Assembly (NCBI RefSeq): GCF_014696315.1
Contig: NZ_JACJPX010000023.1
Span: 1-64,000 of the forward strand
Length of the DNA stretch: 64,000 nt
Direction of reading: 5' to 3'
DNA from: Calothrix membranacea FACHB-236
Lineage (GTDB): Bacteria; Cyanobacteriota; Cyanobacteriia; Cyanobacteriales; Nostocaceae
Both the position numbers and the translations under genes were made by a program. The first letter of the stretch is position 1; every line of letters starts with the position of its first letter. Below are positions 19,403 to 28,506 of this stretch, piece after piece. The notes under the pieces were generated by a model, which searched no databases, was not told where the DNA came from, and saw only the letters and a list, made by a program, of their open reading frames with translations.

Positions 19403-20767
19403 TTAGCTCGGCATTGCAGATATCTCTTCAGCACGCCTGTAATTTGATTGTTGATTTTCAAAATACTGTCGATATAGCTGGCAACTGAGTGTTACTTTGT
19501 TCCCATATAACTCAATTAGCCCCATACTAGATAATTTGTAACCTAGAATAGGTTCTATTTGTACAGGTTCCGCAGCATTCATAACAGTATAAAGAGCTGC
19601 TGCTAATTCTGGCTGTTGTTCTAAAACTGCCCAATGGTGCTGTAAGTGATGGGAGTAAATTCCCGTAGATGTAGGTGCAAATTGTAGCAGTTGCGCCATA
19701 CTCACATCCCCACAGCTTAGGTGATAGAGCGCTAGATGTACAAGTGCTGGATGTCCTCCTATTAAGGCCATGAGCTGGTGAGCTTCTTGTGCATTCCAAT
19801 CAATTCCATAGCGTTGCGCTAACTGCTGCACCTGCTCTAAACTGAATTTGCTTAACTGAATCGGTAGCCCTACATTGAAAGGAGACTGGTTCAGTTGCAG
19901 AGGAACATAAACTTCTGTTGAATGTACCACAATTAGGCGTAGCTTTTGCCACGACGGTATCCTTTTAGCTTCTTCGTACCAGGAACGCAACATAGGGAAA
20001 AAATCTTTCGCTACCTGCGGATGCTCAAAAATTTTGTTCACTTCATCCAATGCTAAAACCACAGGAGAGTTAAGTTGCTCCAGTAAATAATTGCGAAAGT
20101 AGAGGGTACAGCTAACTTTACTGCCAATATCATCATCCCAATAATCGTTGAGTCGAGGCTGTAACTGCAACTGATGGGAAACGTTAGCACATAACCAGCG
20201 TAAAAATCGATTGAGATCGCTCAAAATTGTGTAATCAATTTGCTCTAGATTTAAGCTCACTGTGCGGTAGCCTTGGGAGTTTGCATAGTTAAGCATTCTC
20301 AGCATTAGTGAAGTTTTGCCCCTTTCTCTGGGAGCTTTAATTCGCACCAAGGCTCCTGGTTTTGTAATTTCTGCATAGGCTTGAGCCTCAATGGTGGAGT
20401 GCTGAATATAAAAAGGCGAGTTGAGAGGTACTGAACCACTGGGGTAGCTTGGCGATATCTCTTGGGGATCGACAGGGGAAAAGACATTTGTTTGTGATGT
20501 GCTTTGTGCGGCATAAGACTCTAGCAATGCTCGACAGTTTTTTTTAGTTACGCGCCTGCCAATCACCCCAGAAAGGCGTTGCCATAATTCTGGAGCCACA
20601 ACATTGGTGAAGTAGCCAGGGCTATAACCCTGTTTTTGGGCAATTTGGTTATAGGTTTGATACTGCCATATACCCTGCAGAACCATTACTTCAGTAGTAT
20701 TGAGCGGGCGATTTTGGCTCTCAACCAGCTTGCTGTTAATAAATTCAAGGAGAGAATCGAGATTCAT
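19403..20767 (-). CDS. vMAP-type HTH plus AAA-like ATPase protein
   Basis: A 454-residue two-domain protein. Residues 1-90 form a helix-turn-helix-like domain (TEVMVLQGIWQYQTYNQIAQ, then YSPGYFTNVVAPELW and TKKNCRALLE). It matches the N-terminal domain of cyanobacterial vMAP (vWA-MoxR-associated) proteins. Residues ~115-440 are an AAA-like (PF14516) P-loop ATPase: Walker A as APRERGKTSLM (~145), Walker B VVLALDEVNKIF (~245). This ATPase family is also found at the C-terminus of the giant kinase-like protein at 9892-16068. vMAP proteins are components of proposed ternary conflict systems with STAND/MoxR ATPases and proteases. Here the partner vWA and MoxR genes are not adjacent; the nearest candidates are the unknown genes at 21.3-22.5 kb and the caspase genes beyond. 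Confidence 0.8.
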   Translation of the reverse strand: MNLDSLLEFINSKLVESQNRPLNTTEVMVLQGIWQYQTYNQIAQKQGYSPGYFTNVVAPELWQRLSGVIGRRVTKKNCRALLESYAAQSTSQTNVFSPVDPQEISPSYPSGSVPLNSPFYIQHSTIEAQAYAEITKPGALVRIKAPRERGKTSLMLRMLNYANSQGYRTVSLNLEQIDYTILSDLNRFLRWLCANVSHQLQLQPRLNDYWDDDIGSKVSCTLYFRNYLLEQLNSPVVLALDEVNKIFEHPQVAKDFFPMLRSWYEEAKRIPSWQKLRLIVVHSTEVYVPLQLNQSPFNVGLPIQLSKFSLEQVQQLAQRYGIDWNAQEAHQLMALIGGHPALVHLALYHLSCGDVSMAQLLQFAPTSTGIYSHHLQHHWAVLEQQPELAAALYTVMNAAEPVQIEPILGYKLSSMGLIELYGNKVTLSCQLYRQYFENQQSNYRRAEEISAMPS

Positions 20768-21301
20768 AGATGCGACTGACTCGTTTGATTATATTTGAGA
20801 TTTGCCAGAATGCGCTAATCTACAAGTTCATTTTCTAACTTTCCAGATAATTGCATTATTTAAATATTTAATAGTATTTATATACATTTATACTATTTTC
20901 TGCTGCTCAATAAACTTCTACTCGTATTTAAATTGTCTATTATTTGTTTGCATATAGTGCAAAGAATTTATATGAGATTTTATATGAGATTTATATCTTG
21001 TGTAAATCATGAAGCAAAGCTAATAATATTCTAATTAAATGAATTTAATTAATAATTTAGCAGTCTTAATAAGCAGGAGGAACATTCACACTGCTTACCT
21101 ACCATACTGAATATTTACTTTATAAAGTATTTCTTAGATAAGTTTATTTTTTATAACTCCGAAAAATAATTCATTTACTCTAGTCTAAATATCTAAAAAT
21201 AATTAATAGCAATTCAACGGTGAAAAGATAATATTGATATAAGCAAACATGGAAAAAGCACACAAATAGTTGAATTATCACCCAGGAGTAATATAAAAAT
21301 G
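20768..21301. other. AT-rich intergenic region upstream of the small tandem genes
   Basis: About 530 bases, strongly AT-rich, no gene on either strand. It must hold the promoters for the vMAP-like gene (minus) and the first small gene (plus). No clear repeat or operator; a GCAGGAGGAAC Shine-Dalgarno-like run near 21073 is not followed by an open frame. Confidence 0.5.
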
Positions 21302-21550
21302 ATGTCTACATATCACCATGAATACTACTCTAATGCTTGCGAATTTACGGTTCCTATCAAATTGAAAATTCCTATCTTAATTGAGCCGACACTAGTGATT
21401 CAACCCGTTGAGCCTGTCAGAGAGAAAGTAAATATTCATCTCGAACCAGATATTCATCTAAGACCAGAGGTATCAGCATCATCACCTGTTTGCGTTCCTC
21501 AAAATGGATACAGTAAACAGCATTTTCCTGTTGAATCAAATCACCAATAG
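21302..21550 (+). CDS. Small protein of unknown family, tandem paralogue 1
   Basis: An 82-residue protein beginning MSTYHHEYYSNACEFTVPIK; start chosen to match its neighbour (two adjacent ATGs, with CAGGAGTAAT upstream). Its core reads KLKIPILIEPT, then EPVREKVNIHLEPDIHLRPEV, and the end carries a Cys in PVCVPQNGY. The next gene repeats this design almost exactly: a Cys shortly before FTVP, the KLKIP strand, the PVREKVNIHLE block, and a second Cys in P-x-CVPQ-x-GYS. No signal peptide or transmembrane helix. Alternating hydrophobic/polar beta-like strands suggest a small beta-rich fold, possibly with a disulfide or metal between the two conserved cysteines. Function unknown; I recognise no family. 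Confidence 0.65.
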   Translation: MSTYHHEYYSNACEFTVPIKLKIPILIEPTLVIQPVEPVREKVNIHLEPDIHLRPEVSASSPVCVPQNGYSKQHFPVESNHQ

Positions 21551-21606
21551 TTATCGATAACACCAGTGATTTACACCATTTATTATCTAGAAAAAGGATG
21601 CAATCA

Positions 21607-21867
21607 ATGTCTACATATAACTCTGAAGCTAACTGCGAGTACTACCCTAACGTTTGCGAATTTACGGTTCCTGTCAAATTAAAAATTCCCATGTTCATTG
21701 AGCCAACGCCAGTAATCCAATCCATTGAGGCTGTTAGAGAGAAAGTAAATATTCATCTGGAATCAGATATTTACCTCAAACCAGAAGTAACGTCTACTCC
21801 ACCTATTTGCGTGCCACAAAGTGGATATAGCAGACAGCAGTTACCCACTTCGCAGATCCTACCATAG
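21607..21867 (+). CDS. Small protein of unknown family, tandem paralogue 2
   Basis: An 86-residue paralogue of the preceding gene (57 bases apart) from an evident tandem duplication. It starts MSTYNSEANCEYYPNVCEFT; the ATG at 21607 is preferred over 21598 because AAAAAGGATG then serves as its ribosome-binding site and the protein aligns with the first copy. Shared blocks are CEFTVPVKLKIPMFIEPT, then VREKVNIHLESDIYLKPEV and PPICVPQSGYS. The second copy has an extra Cys near the N-terminus. The duplication and strong conservation of the core over the variable ends suggest a selected structure. Function unknown. Confidence 0.65.
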   Translation: MSTYNSEANCEYYPNVCEFTVPVKLKIPMFIEPTPVIQSIEAVREKVNIHLESDIYLKPEVTSTPPICVPQSGYSRQQLPTSQILP

Positions 21868-21898
21868 CCACACATTGTTGCTTAGTAAATAAACTTAA

Positions 21899-21920
21899 CG
21901 GGGTGTAAGATATTGCACCC
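21899..21920. terminator. Possible hairpin GGGGTG...CACCCC between small genes
   Basis: 22-base inverted repeat (GGGGTGTAAGATATTGCACCCC) 31 bases after the second small gene and 26 before the third. There is no T-run, so it may be an attenuator or repeat rather than a strong terminator. Confidence 0.4.
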
Positions 21921-21946
21921 CTACTACACTCTTACCTATAAAACCT

Positions 21947-22471
21947 ATGTTTTCTTCAGATAGCACACAGAAACGCAAACTTAATATTTCTATGATACTC
22001 AAAGTACCTATTGATTTGGAACTAGAAGTTTTAGGAGTACCACCTGTAAATAATCTCCATACTGAAGAGACAACAGATAATCCAGAAATTTTTAATTTTA
22101 ATGGAGTATCTGAACCAGAAGTTATTGTCAATAGAGCGCAACTAGATGAGCTTGATGAAAATAGTCTGGCTCTAGTTACCCAGCTTGTAGATCAGCTTCA
22201 GCAAAAAAGCCAGACTTTTTCTACCTTTTTAACAAGCTCATATCAGTCAGATTACTTAGTAAATGATGAACAAGATATAGTAAAAAATAGCGATTATATC
22301 GATAATTTTTCCTTGAAAGATTTGACAGAGTTAGAACTGCAATTTTTACCGAAAAACACCAAAAATAAAATGCAATTAATGGACTATTTCAATGATGGTT
22401 TTGCTTTTGTTATCAATGCTATGGCAACAGTTTTATTTTTGGGTAAGCTAGCGAATTATAGCTGGGACTAA
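21947..22471 (+). CDS. Unknown acidic protein with a C-terminal hydrophobic segment
   Basis: A 174-residue protein of no recognised family. The first ~30 residues (KLNISMILKVPIDLELEV) echo the KLKIPILIEPT strand of the two small paralogues just upstream, so it may be a distant, longer relative. The middle is acidic and Ser/Gln-rich (ALVTQLVDQLQQKSQTFSTF). Residues ~145-168 (FVINAMATVLFLGKLANYSW) are hydrophobic and could be a membrane helix or a buried amphipathic one. The 79-base spacing and shared strand suggest cotranscription with the two paralogues. The position between the vMAP ATPase and the caspase-STAND-WD40 gene makes it a candidate member of that neighbourhood's system; this is inference only. 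Confidence 0.6.
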   Translation: MFSSDSTQKRKLNISMILKVPIDLELEVLGVPPVNNLHTEETTDNPEIFNFNGVSEPEVIVNRAQLDELDENSLALVTQLVDQLQQKSQTFSTFLTSSYQSDYLVNDEQDIVKNSDYIDNFSLKDLTELELQFLPKNTKNKMQLMDYFNDGFAFVINAMATVLFLGKLANYSWD

Positions 22472-22503
22472 AGCAAAATATATTAAGAAGTAATCAAGTC
22501 AAA

Positions 22504-22523
22504 AGACGCGATTAATCGCGTCT
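22504..22523. repeat. 20-bp perfect palindrome AGACGCGATTAATCGCGTCT
   Basis: Perfect palindrome 33 bases after the third small gene, in the convergent gap with the caspase-WD40 gene. The identical 20-mer recurs at 29938-29957. Interspersed repeat that could end transcripts from both sides. Confidence 0.7.
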
Positions 22524-22585
22524 GTACAAAGGAAATATAGGTTAAGCTTTCAAGATCTATTTTGGGTTGTCCTGCAGTGAAATAA

Positions 22586-22675
22586 ATCTACATCATCCAC
22601 TATGGTACACCCACCTACTGTCAGTTAGCGGATACCTGTGCAGAGGAAATCAAACAAGGTGCAGATGATGAATGA
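22586..22675 (+). pseudogene. Possible flavodoxin-like quinone reductase (WrbA-type) N-terminal remnant
   Basis: A 29-codon frame, IYIIHYGTPTYCQLADTCAE then EIKQGADDE-stop, resembles the first strand and helix of WrbA-like flavoproteins (I-x-I-I-Y-Y-S-T-Y-G-H...L-A...E-I-K-x-G-A-D). It lacks its own start, and the FMN loop is altered. The rest of the 22472-22930 gap contains only low-complexity and repeat sequence (e.g. TTTGCGCCTTTGCGTGAGAT at ~22838). Confidence 0.3.
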
Positions 22676-22930
22676 GAGATGGGTGTTTTCCACAAGCTGT
22701 ATCAATTCCAAAAGACAGCTAACCTCCACACCCGTTTGGATGAATATATGCCAATCGGGATGGAAGCATATATTATTTACATTACAGCAGTTTTCATATA
22801 TTTAGACCACACGCTAATATCTGTATTTCTTTGTTCCTTTGCGCCTTTGCGTGAGATATAAAGATGTAGTTCATTTACCTGAAAATCGCTGTAACTAAAT
22901 CCTCATTACAAAACTTTACTTCTGACTTCT

Positions 22931-25900
22931 TTAATTGTTGCAGAGATGCCGATCGCTGTTAGGATTATTCTCTAGGTAGTCATGCAGGCGATCGCAAGTT
23001 TGCTTTCTCAACTGATCAAAAGTTTCAATTTGCCACACCTTAACACTGCCGTCTCCTCCTGCGGTAGCTAGTAACTTATCATCCTGGCTTAAAGTGACAC
23101 TGTTTACCGATAATTGCTCGGTTTTCCATGCTGCTAAAGGTAATTGGTCTTCCAATTCTAAGTTCCACAACTGCACAGTGCCGTTACTAGCACCACTGAA
23201 AATCCTCTTGCCATCACGGCTGAATACAACTGACATCACTTTTGGCCCATATAGCTGAAATGACCGCTCTTTTAATCCGTTTTGCAAGTTCCACAAGCGA
23301 ATAGTTCCATCGTCTCCACCACTGATAACTTGCTTGCCATCAGGGCTAAATACTAAGCTGTTAACAGGGCCTAAATGCCCCTCAAATTTCCTTTGCAGCT
23401 GACCCTTTAAGTCCCAAACACGGATAGTACTATTGTTTCCAGCGCTAACGATTCGCTGACCATCCGGACTAAAATTAACGCTATTCACCCCTTCTTGTTG
23501 TGCTTGCCAAACCAAAAGCTGCTTTTGAACGTTTGACGAACTGAGATTACCGGATTCTGACAACTGTTTATTCTGTACGTTCCATAGGCGGATAGTATCA
23601 TCCTTTCCTGCACTAACCAAGTTTTGGCCATCCGGACTAAAACTGACACTATTGACCAGTCCTTGATGCCCTATTAATTCTGCTAATTTTTCACCCTGCA
23701 AATTCCAGATGCGAATGATGCCATTTTTTCCACCACCTGCCCATCGTTGACCATCTGGGCTAAAACTCACACTGCTGAATGACCCTCGATCCGCTTTCCA
23801 TCCTATTAACTGCTGACCCTTTAAAGTCCAACGGTATGTACCATCATTACCAGCACTAACAATGAAGCGACCATCTGGGCTAAAACTGATGCTTGTAATA
23901 GGAGCTTGATGCTGTTTAGATTCTGCAAATTCTTGACCTTGCAAATTCCACAGCCTAACAGTGAGGTCATCACTAGCACTAGTAATTGTTTGTCCAGTGG
24001 GACTAAAACTAATGCTTCTCACTGGGCCTTGATGCCCTACAAATTTCTCCAACTCATTACCTTGGAAGTCCCAAAAACGGACAGTACCATCTCCTCCTGC
24101 GGTAACTAATTGCTTACCATTGGGGCTAAACGCTAGATCCCAGATTTTTTGTTGATTGGTTGTCCATTGTTTCAGCTGCTGGCCTTGCAAGTTCCACAAA
24201 CGCACAGTTTCATCCTCAGCAGCACTAGCAATTCTGCGACCATCTAGACTAAAACCGACGCTGCTAATTGATTTTTGATGGCCTTTCAATTCTATTACTT
24301 GTTGATTTTGCAAGTTCCTCACGCGGACAATTTTGTCATCCCCAACGCTAGCAATTAGCTGACCATCTGGACTAAAACTGACCCTTCTCACTGAACCTTG
24401 ATGCTCTTTAAATTCTATTAGTTGCTGGCCCTGTAAGTTCCACAAACGTACAGTACCGTCCTCTCCAGCGCTAGCGATTTGTTGAGCGTCTGGGCTAAAT
24501 GCTATACTCCAGACCCTACCTTGTTGCGCTTCCCATTTTTTTTCCAACTGCCAATTCTGCAAGTTCCACACCCTAACTATACCGTCATCTCCAGCACTAA
24601 CCAGTAACTGACTATTAAGGCTAAAGCTAATACTTCTGACCGAATCTTTATGCCCCTGCAATTCTGCTAACAACTTACCGTGCAAGTCCCACACCCTAAC
24701 TATACCGTCATCGCCGCTGGTAGCTAATTGATTGCCATCTGGGTTAAAACTGACACTTCTAAGTGGGCGTTGATATCTTTCTAGGCGGTTACTTTCTCTA
24801 ACTGTATAAACTGCCTTTTGCAGCGTTCCTTCTACTTGCTCCCGTAACTTGGTTTCTGGGGGAAATAACCACAAAAGTGGGTGCTGAAAAATTTTTCTGG
24901 CGTGTAAAATTTCTATCATCCCATCTAACGTTTGATTCTCGCGTAGGCTGACTACAGCGGTTTTTCTAGATTCACCAATTCGACCTATTAGCTCACCTCT
25001 TTGGTTAATCAAAGCTATGGTAGTCAACCCGCTTAACCCGAGGATAACTGCGATCGCAATGCTCCACCGCAGATGAATATTCCTGTGTTTTTGCCTGACA
25101 CTTTGCTGGACAAACTCAGCTTCTAACTGGTTGAACCAGTTGGCATTGGAGATGAGGTTTTCATTCAACACATCTAGATAGGGATTAGCATTCCACAGAA
25201 ACTGTTGCGGTTTGTCACGCGATCGCTCTTGATTATCCGATGTTTGTCGCTGCGATCGCACAAACTGAGCATTGATTTTGTTAATTAAGTTTTCGACAAA
25301 GTAAAAACTCCGATCCAGCCAATCTAGCGCAGGTTCAACCTTTGATGGTTGTTTCTTACTTTTGATATTTTGCCATTCTTGGGCTGCTGGAGTGAGTCGT
25401 CGTTGCAGAATTAAATTTTCCTCTGCATCTTGTTTCCACATCAGCAGTTTTGTCCATCCTCGTACTAAAGCATCATGGGCAGGCTCTACGTATGGTTTTC
25501 CTTGTGCATCTTGTCCTTCCATAAGTAGGCGTGCTGCCGAAAACCGCCTAATTACTTCTTTCACCCTTGTGTATTCTGGTTCTGGGTACTCTAATTCTGA
25601 CAAAGGTACTCGTCTGCGTGCCAACTCACTGCCGCCCACTGCTACCATTCGCAACATTACATGACGGATAGTCTGCTCATAAACTTGATCCTGTTTGGCT
25701 AATTCCTCATACTCACTATCAGCTCTTTGGGTGAGGCTTTGCATTACTCCACCCAGTTCTTTGTAATCAGCCTCGGTGATAGCTCTGTCAACCGTTTCAC
25801 CCCGTTGTTGAGCGATTCTCTGCCGTTTTAGATACTTGAGATAAAGCTCACTTAGTGTAAAAGATAACAAAGGCAGTGTGCCAGGCATATCTGCCACTTC

Positions 25901-27478
25901 ATCAATTAGGCGATCGACCAAAGGATAATTGGGGTCGTCCGATTTAAAATACATTACCTTGGCTGATGCGGGTTCTTCTATGCAAGAGCGCAATTGGGAG
26001 CGTGTCATTGCTGGAACAATAAATCGCGCCGCTGTCCAATGTGGTTCTAATACCGTGCTTTTAAATTGGGGTTCAAAATCTGAGCGTAGTGTCAGCACTA
26101 AGCGCAATCTTTTTGGGTAATCATGTACTGCTTTCGCCAAAACACCAAGAAATTTTTCCCGCTCTTGTTCATCCCGGCAAAGGGTGATTAGTTCTTCCAA
26201 TTGGTCAACTATCAGTAGCAAATTCGACTGAGGATTTAACCGCATCCAAGTAGCTAAATTGATAAAAATGGTTTCTAATTTTTGCTCCCAAGGCAGGTTG
26301 CTAATAGAAGAAATAGCTGATTTATCTTGTTGCAGTATATTATTTAAAGCCTGTAATGGAGATTCCCCAGGACGCATTGGAGCTAGAATTTGCCAAGAAA
26401 GAGATGTTGCTTGCAACGTCGTTACATTCCTGATATAAGGAATCAATCCCGCCTTAACTAAACTGGATTTACCCGTACCGGAAGCACCCAGTACTACTGT
26501 TAATGGTTGCGTTGAGATCTGTTGATACAGCTGTTCAGTTAATCCTTGCCTACCGAAAAACAGATGGCTGTGTTCTTCATCAAACGACTGCAAGCCACGG
26601 TAGGGGTTTTGGGATTCATTTAGAGGTGGCGCTGGTGGTAAATTGAGTGGATGCCCTGGAGTCAGGAAAATATACTCGCCTTTATCATGCTTCTTGAGAG
26701 GCCAAATTCCAGGGGTTTGTCGTCGCTGATATTTTTCAGTTGCTGGTTCAATGCGATCGCGCAGATATAAATATAATTCAGTTGCTGTAATGACTCCATC
26801 GCCGGAAGGTTTACCCAAAGCAGCAGGGGGATAGATATCTGCTTTCCCTGCCAGTGCTTCCAGTAATGCAGCAGCAAAGGGAGAATGATTGCCAATTTGA
26901 CCACGATTGGTATTGATACTAAAGGCATCTAAAGCTTTTTGGTCATAGGCTGCAGAGGTAATTACCTGCCAAGCAGAGTCAGAAATGAAGCGATCGTAAC
27001 GTTCTTGATGAATGACTTCTGGAACTGATAATAAATCTCTTGTACTCGACCAACGAAAAGCGCCAGCAAAACAGCAATCTAATATGCCCAGGAAATGACG
27101 GCAAGGTAATTTTTCTAGGCATTGTTGTAAAGTAGTCATTGCTAGGTAAGTATTAATATCACCCAAGACAGCATCTTGAGGAATTAAATAACCAGTCGGC
27201 CCATCTTCATTATTGAGGGCAATTCCATGCCCGGCAAAGTAAAATAACAGTCGGTCATCACAGCTGATTTCTTGGGGGAGAGTTTTTTCCAGTAATGTGA
27301 GCAGGTTTTTTTTGGTTGCAAACTCATCCAAGCAAACCCAAACCTGATAATTATGCTGAGTACGTAGAGATTCTATCAACTTTTTGGCATCGTTAACTGC
27401 GTTTTGTAGAGAAGAAATCCCGTTGTGATAGTTGTTAATGCCGACGATCAATGCCAGATTCTTTGAGAACTCAGGCAT
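22931..27478 (-). CDS. Caspase-STAND ATPase-WD40 giant protein (copy 1)
   Basis: A 1515-residue protein. Residues 1-280: Peptidase_C14 caspase-like domain with catalytic His84 (FYFAGHGIAL) and Cys136 (GILDCCFAGAF). About residues 295-650: nSTAND1-type NTPase starting NPYRGLQSFDEEHSHLFFG; Walker A GASGTGKSS, Walker B LLLIVDQLEEL. One transmembrane helix near ~830 (IAIAVILGLSGLTTIAL). The C-terminal ~600 residues hold about 14 WD40 repeats, many almost identical (ISFSPDGR..SAG..LWNLQGQ), i.e. high internal similarity from recent amplification. This layout matches bacterial STAND sensors in which the repeats detect a ligand and the NTPase triggers the caspase. Its paralogue lies at 38958-43340 on the opposite strand. 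Likely membrane-anchored; trigger and substrates unknown. Confidence 0.9.
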   Translation of the reverse strand: MPEFSKNLALIVGINNYHNGISSLQNAVNDAKKLIESLRTQHNYQVWVCLDEFATKKNLLTLLEKTLPQEISCDDRLLFYFAGHGIALNNEDGPTGYLIPQDAVLGDINTYLAMTTLQQCLEKLPCRHFLGILDCCFAGAFRWSSTRDLLSVPEVIHQERYDRFISDSAWQVITSAAYDQKALDAFSINTNRGQIGNHSPFAAALLEALAGKADIYPPAALGKPSGDGVITATELYLYLRDRIEPATEKYQRRQTPGIWPLKKHDKGEYIFLTPGHPLNLPPAPPLNESQNPYRGLQSFDEEHSHLFFGRQGLTEQLYQQISTQPLTVVLGASGTGKSSLVKAGLIPYIRNVTTLQATSLSWQILAPMRPGESPLQALNNILQQDKSAISSISNLPWEQKLETIFINLATWMRLNPQSNLLLIVDQLEELITLCRDEQEREKFLGVLAKAVHDYPKRLRLVLTLRSDFEPQFKSTVLEPHWTAARFIVPAMTRSQLRSCIEEPASAKVMYFKSDDPNYPLVDRLIDEVADMPGTLPLLSFTLSELYLKYLKRQRIAQQRGETVDRAITEADYKELGGVMQSLTQRADSEYEELAKQDQVYEQTIRHVMLRMVAVGGSELARRRVPLSELEYPEPEYTRVKEVIRRFSAARLLMEGQDAQGKPYVEPAHDALVRGWTKLLMWKQDAEENLILQRRLTPAAQEWQNIKSKKQPSKVEPALDWLDRSFYFVENLINKINAQFVRSQRQTSDNQERSRDKPQQFLWNANPYLDVLNENLISNANWFNQLEAEFVQQSVRQKHRNIHLRWSIAIAVILGLSGLTTIALINQRGELIGRIGESRKTAVVSLRENQTLDGMIEILHARKIFQHPLLWLFPPETKLREQVEGTLQKAVYTVRESNRLERYQRPLRSVSFNPDGNQLATSGDDGIVRVWDLHGKLLAELQGHKDSVRSISFSLNSQLLVSAGDDGIVRVWNLQNWQLEKKWEAQQGRVWSIAFSPDAQQIASAGEDGTVRLWNLQGQQLIEFKEHQGSVRRVSFSPDGQLIASVGDDKIVRVRNLQNQQVIELKGHQKSISSVGFSLDGRRIASAAEDETVRLWNLQGQQLKQWTTNQQKIWDLAFSPNGKQLVTAGGDGTVRFWDFQGNELEKFVGHQGPVRSISFSPTGQTITSASDDLTVRLWNLQGQEFAESKQHQAPITSISFSPDGRFIVSAGNDGTYRWTLKGQQLIGWKADRGSFSSVSFSPDGQRWAGGGKNGIIRIWNLQGEKLAELIGHQGLVNSVSFSPDGQNLVSAGKDDTIRLWNVQNKQLSESGNLSSSNVQKQLLVWQAQQEGVNSVNFSPDGQRIVSAGNNSTIRVWDLKGQLQRKFEGHLGPVNSLVFSPDGKQVISGGDDGTIRLWNLQNGLKERSFQLYGPKVMSVVFSRDGKRIFSGASNGTVQLWNLELEDQLPLAAWKTEQLSVNSVTLSQDDKLLATAGGDGSVKVWQIETFDQLRKQTCDRLHDYLENNPNSDRHLCNN

Positions 27479-27847
27479 GTGGTTACTCCTTCTTGCAATC
27501 TGACTTTTAAATTTTTTACTGAGAGTCGAGAATAGGCAGAAATGGCGATATCTAGCGAAAAGCCGTTTTGCGTCTACTTTTTTATCAAAATTAGCTAATT
27601 ACAGCCTATTTAAACTGTATGAGGTACAAATTGGCTAATTTTGAGGCAGAAGGTGAGGCATTGCAGTGGACGGGTTCCCAAGGCACTTTCAAGTCAGCCA
27701 TTAACGCCGGGTTTTGGCACAAACAAGCATAAAAATCTGTCTTTCCTATGTCCCATACCCATTTTCAAGCTAATAGGTAGAACAAGAATGTTTATCTTTA
27801 ATTGCTTTGTTTTGTTGTGTACCTCATTTATTTGCAAAATGCTGTAT
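27479..27847. other. Intergenic region upstream of the caspase-STAND-WD40 gene
   Basis: No gene recognised. It holds the promoter of the minus-strand caspase gene. Short frames in the plus direction have no family features. A phrase near 27665 (GGTTCCCAAGGCACTTTCAA) looks like the edge of an interspersed repeat. Confidence 0.4.
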
Positions 27848-28357
27848 TTAGCTTCGCTGTTTTGTTCTCCAGAGTTGAGGGGTGGTTTGATGATAGTTAC
27901 GAAACTGGCAATAAAAGTGATTGATATTTTGATAACCTACTGTTAAAGCAATATCATTGACGGAATAATTAGTTTCTAAAAGTAAGTGACATGCTTGCTT
28001 AATTCGGCGTTCTATAATCCAGTCATTGACAGTTTTTCCAGTAATTCTTCGCACTAAATCTGTTAAGTAAGCTGAGGAATAACCAACAGCATGAGCTACT
28101 TCTTTCAAACTAATAGGTTGATGATAATTTGATTCTATAAACTCAAAAACTTTACCTAGCCGGGGGATGCATGGAAATATGGATTGAGGATTATTTATTT
28201 TTTTACATTCTTCAGCCACAGATAATTTATCCTGTCCTAAATGCACGCGGAAAAGACCATTTTCTCTGATTGTGACCTCAAATCCTGCTGTCTTCAAACA
28301 TTTAAGCAAGAGGTTTTTAGTTTCGTGATTCTCATCTACTACTAAGATATTAGTCAT
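27848..28357 (-). CDS. AraC-type regulator with a remnant receiver domain
   Basis: About 169 residues from ATG at 28357 (MTNILVVDENHETKNLLL; 28372 is an alternative start). The first ~40 residues copy the start of a response-regulator receiver (ILVVDE, helix 1, strand 2 TAGFEVTIREN), but the domain then stops. The phosphoacceptor strand (…D-x-x-M-P…) is absent. The rest is a complete AraC/XylS DNA-binding domain with two helix-turn-helices: LKEVAHAVGYSSAYLTDLVR and VNDIALTVGYQNINHFYCQF. Complete cyanobacterial relatives have a ~120-residue receiver first, so an internal deletion is likely; the protein may bind DNA without phosphorylation control. Possible targets are the neighbouring caspase-region genes (inference). 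Confidence 0.75.
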   Translation of the reverse strand: MTNILVVDENHETKNLLLKCLKTAGFEVTIRENGLFRVHLGQDKLSVAEECKKINNPQSIFPCIPRLGKVFEFIESNYHQPISLKEVAHAVGYSSAYLTDLVRRITGKTVNDWIIERRIKQACHLLLETNYSVNDIALTVGYQNINHFYCQFRNYHQTTPQLWRTKQRS

Positions 28358-28506
28358 TTGATTATCTAACATTTAATAGAGTTAATGCCTAATCAATTTT
28401 CATCATTGGAAACCCCTGTAATTTAGAGGTTTATAGTTTAAATAAGGTTAAGCGTTAAAGGTTTTGCTTACCCTTTTTCCTCATAACCGACAAGTATTGC
28501 ATTGCT

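Noticed and set aside
22679-22861. Short plus-strand frame after the WrbA-like fragment
   Set aside because: Runs into a known-type low-complexity repeat (TTTGCGCCTTTGCGTGAG) and lacks start signals or homology features.
22990-24800. Tandem repeats that could suggest a CRISPR or satellite array
   Set aside because: The period (~123 bases) and content match codons of WD40 blades in the caspase gene; units vary at synonymous positions and have no spacers.
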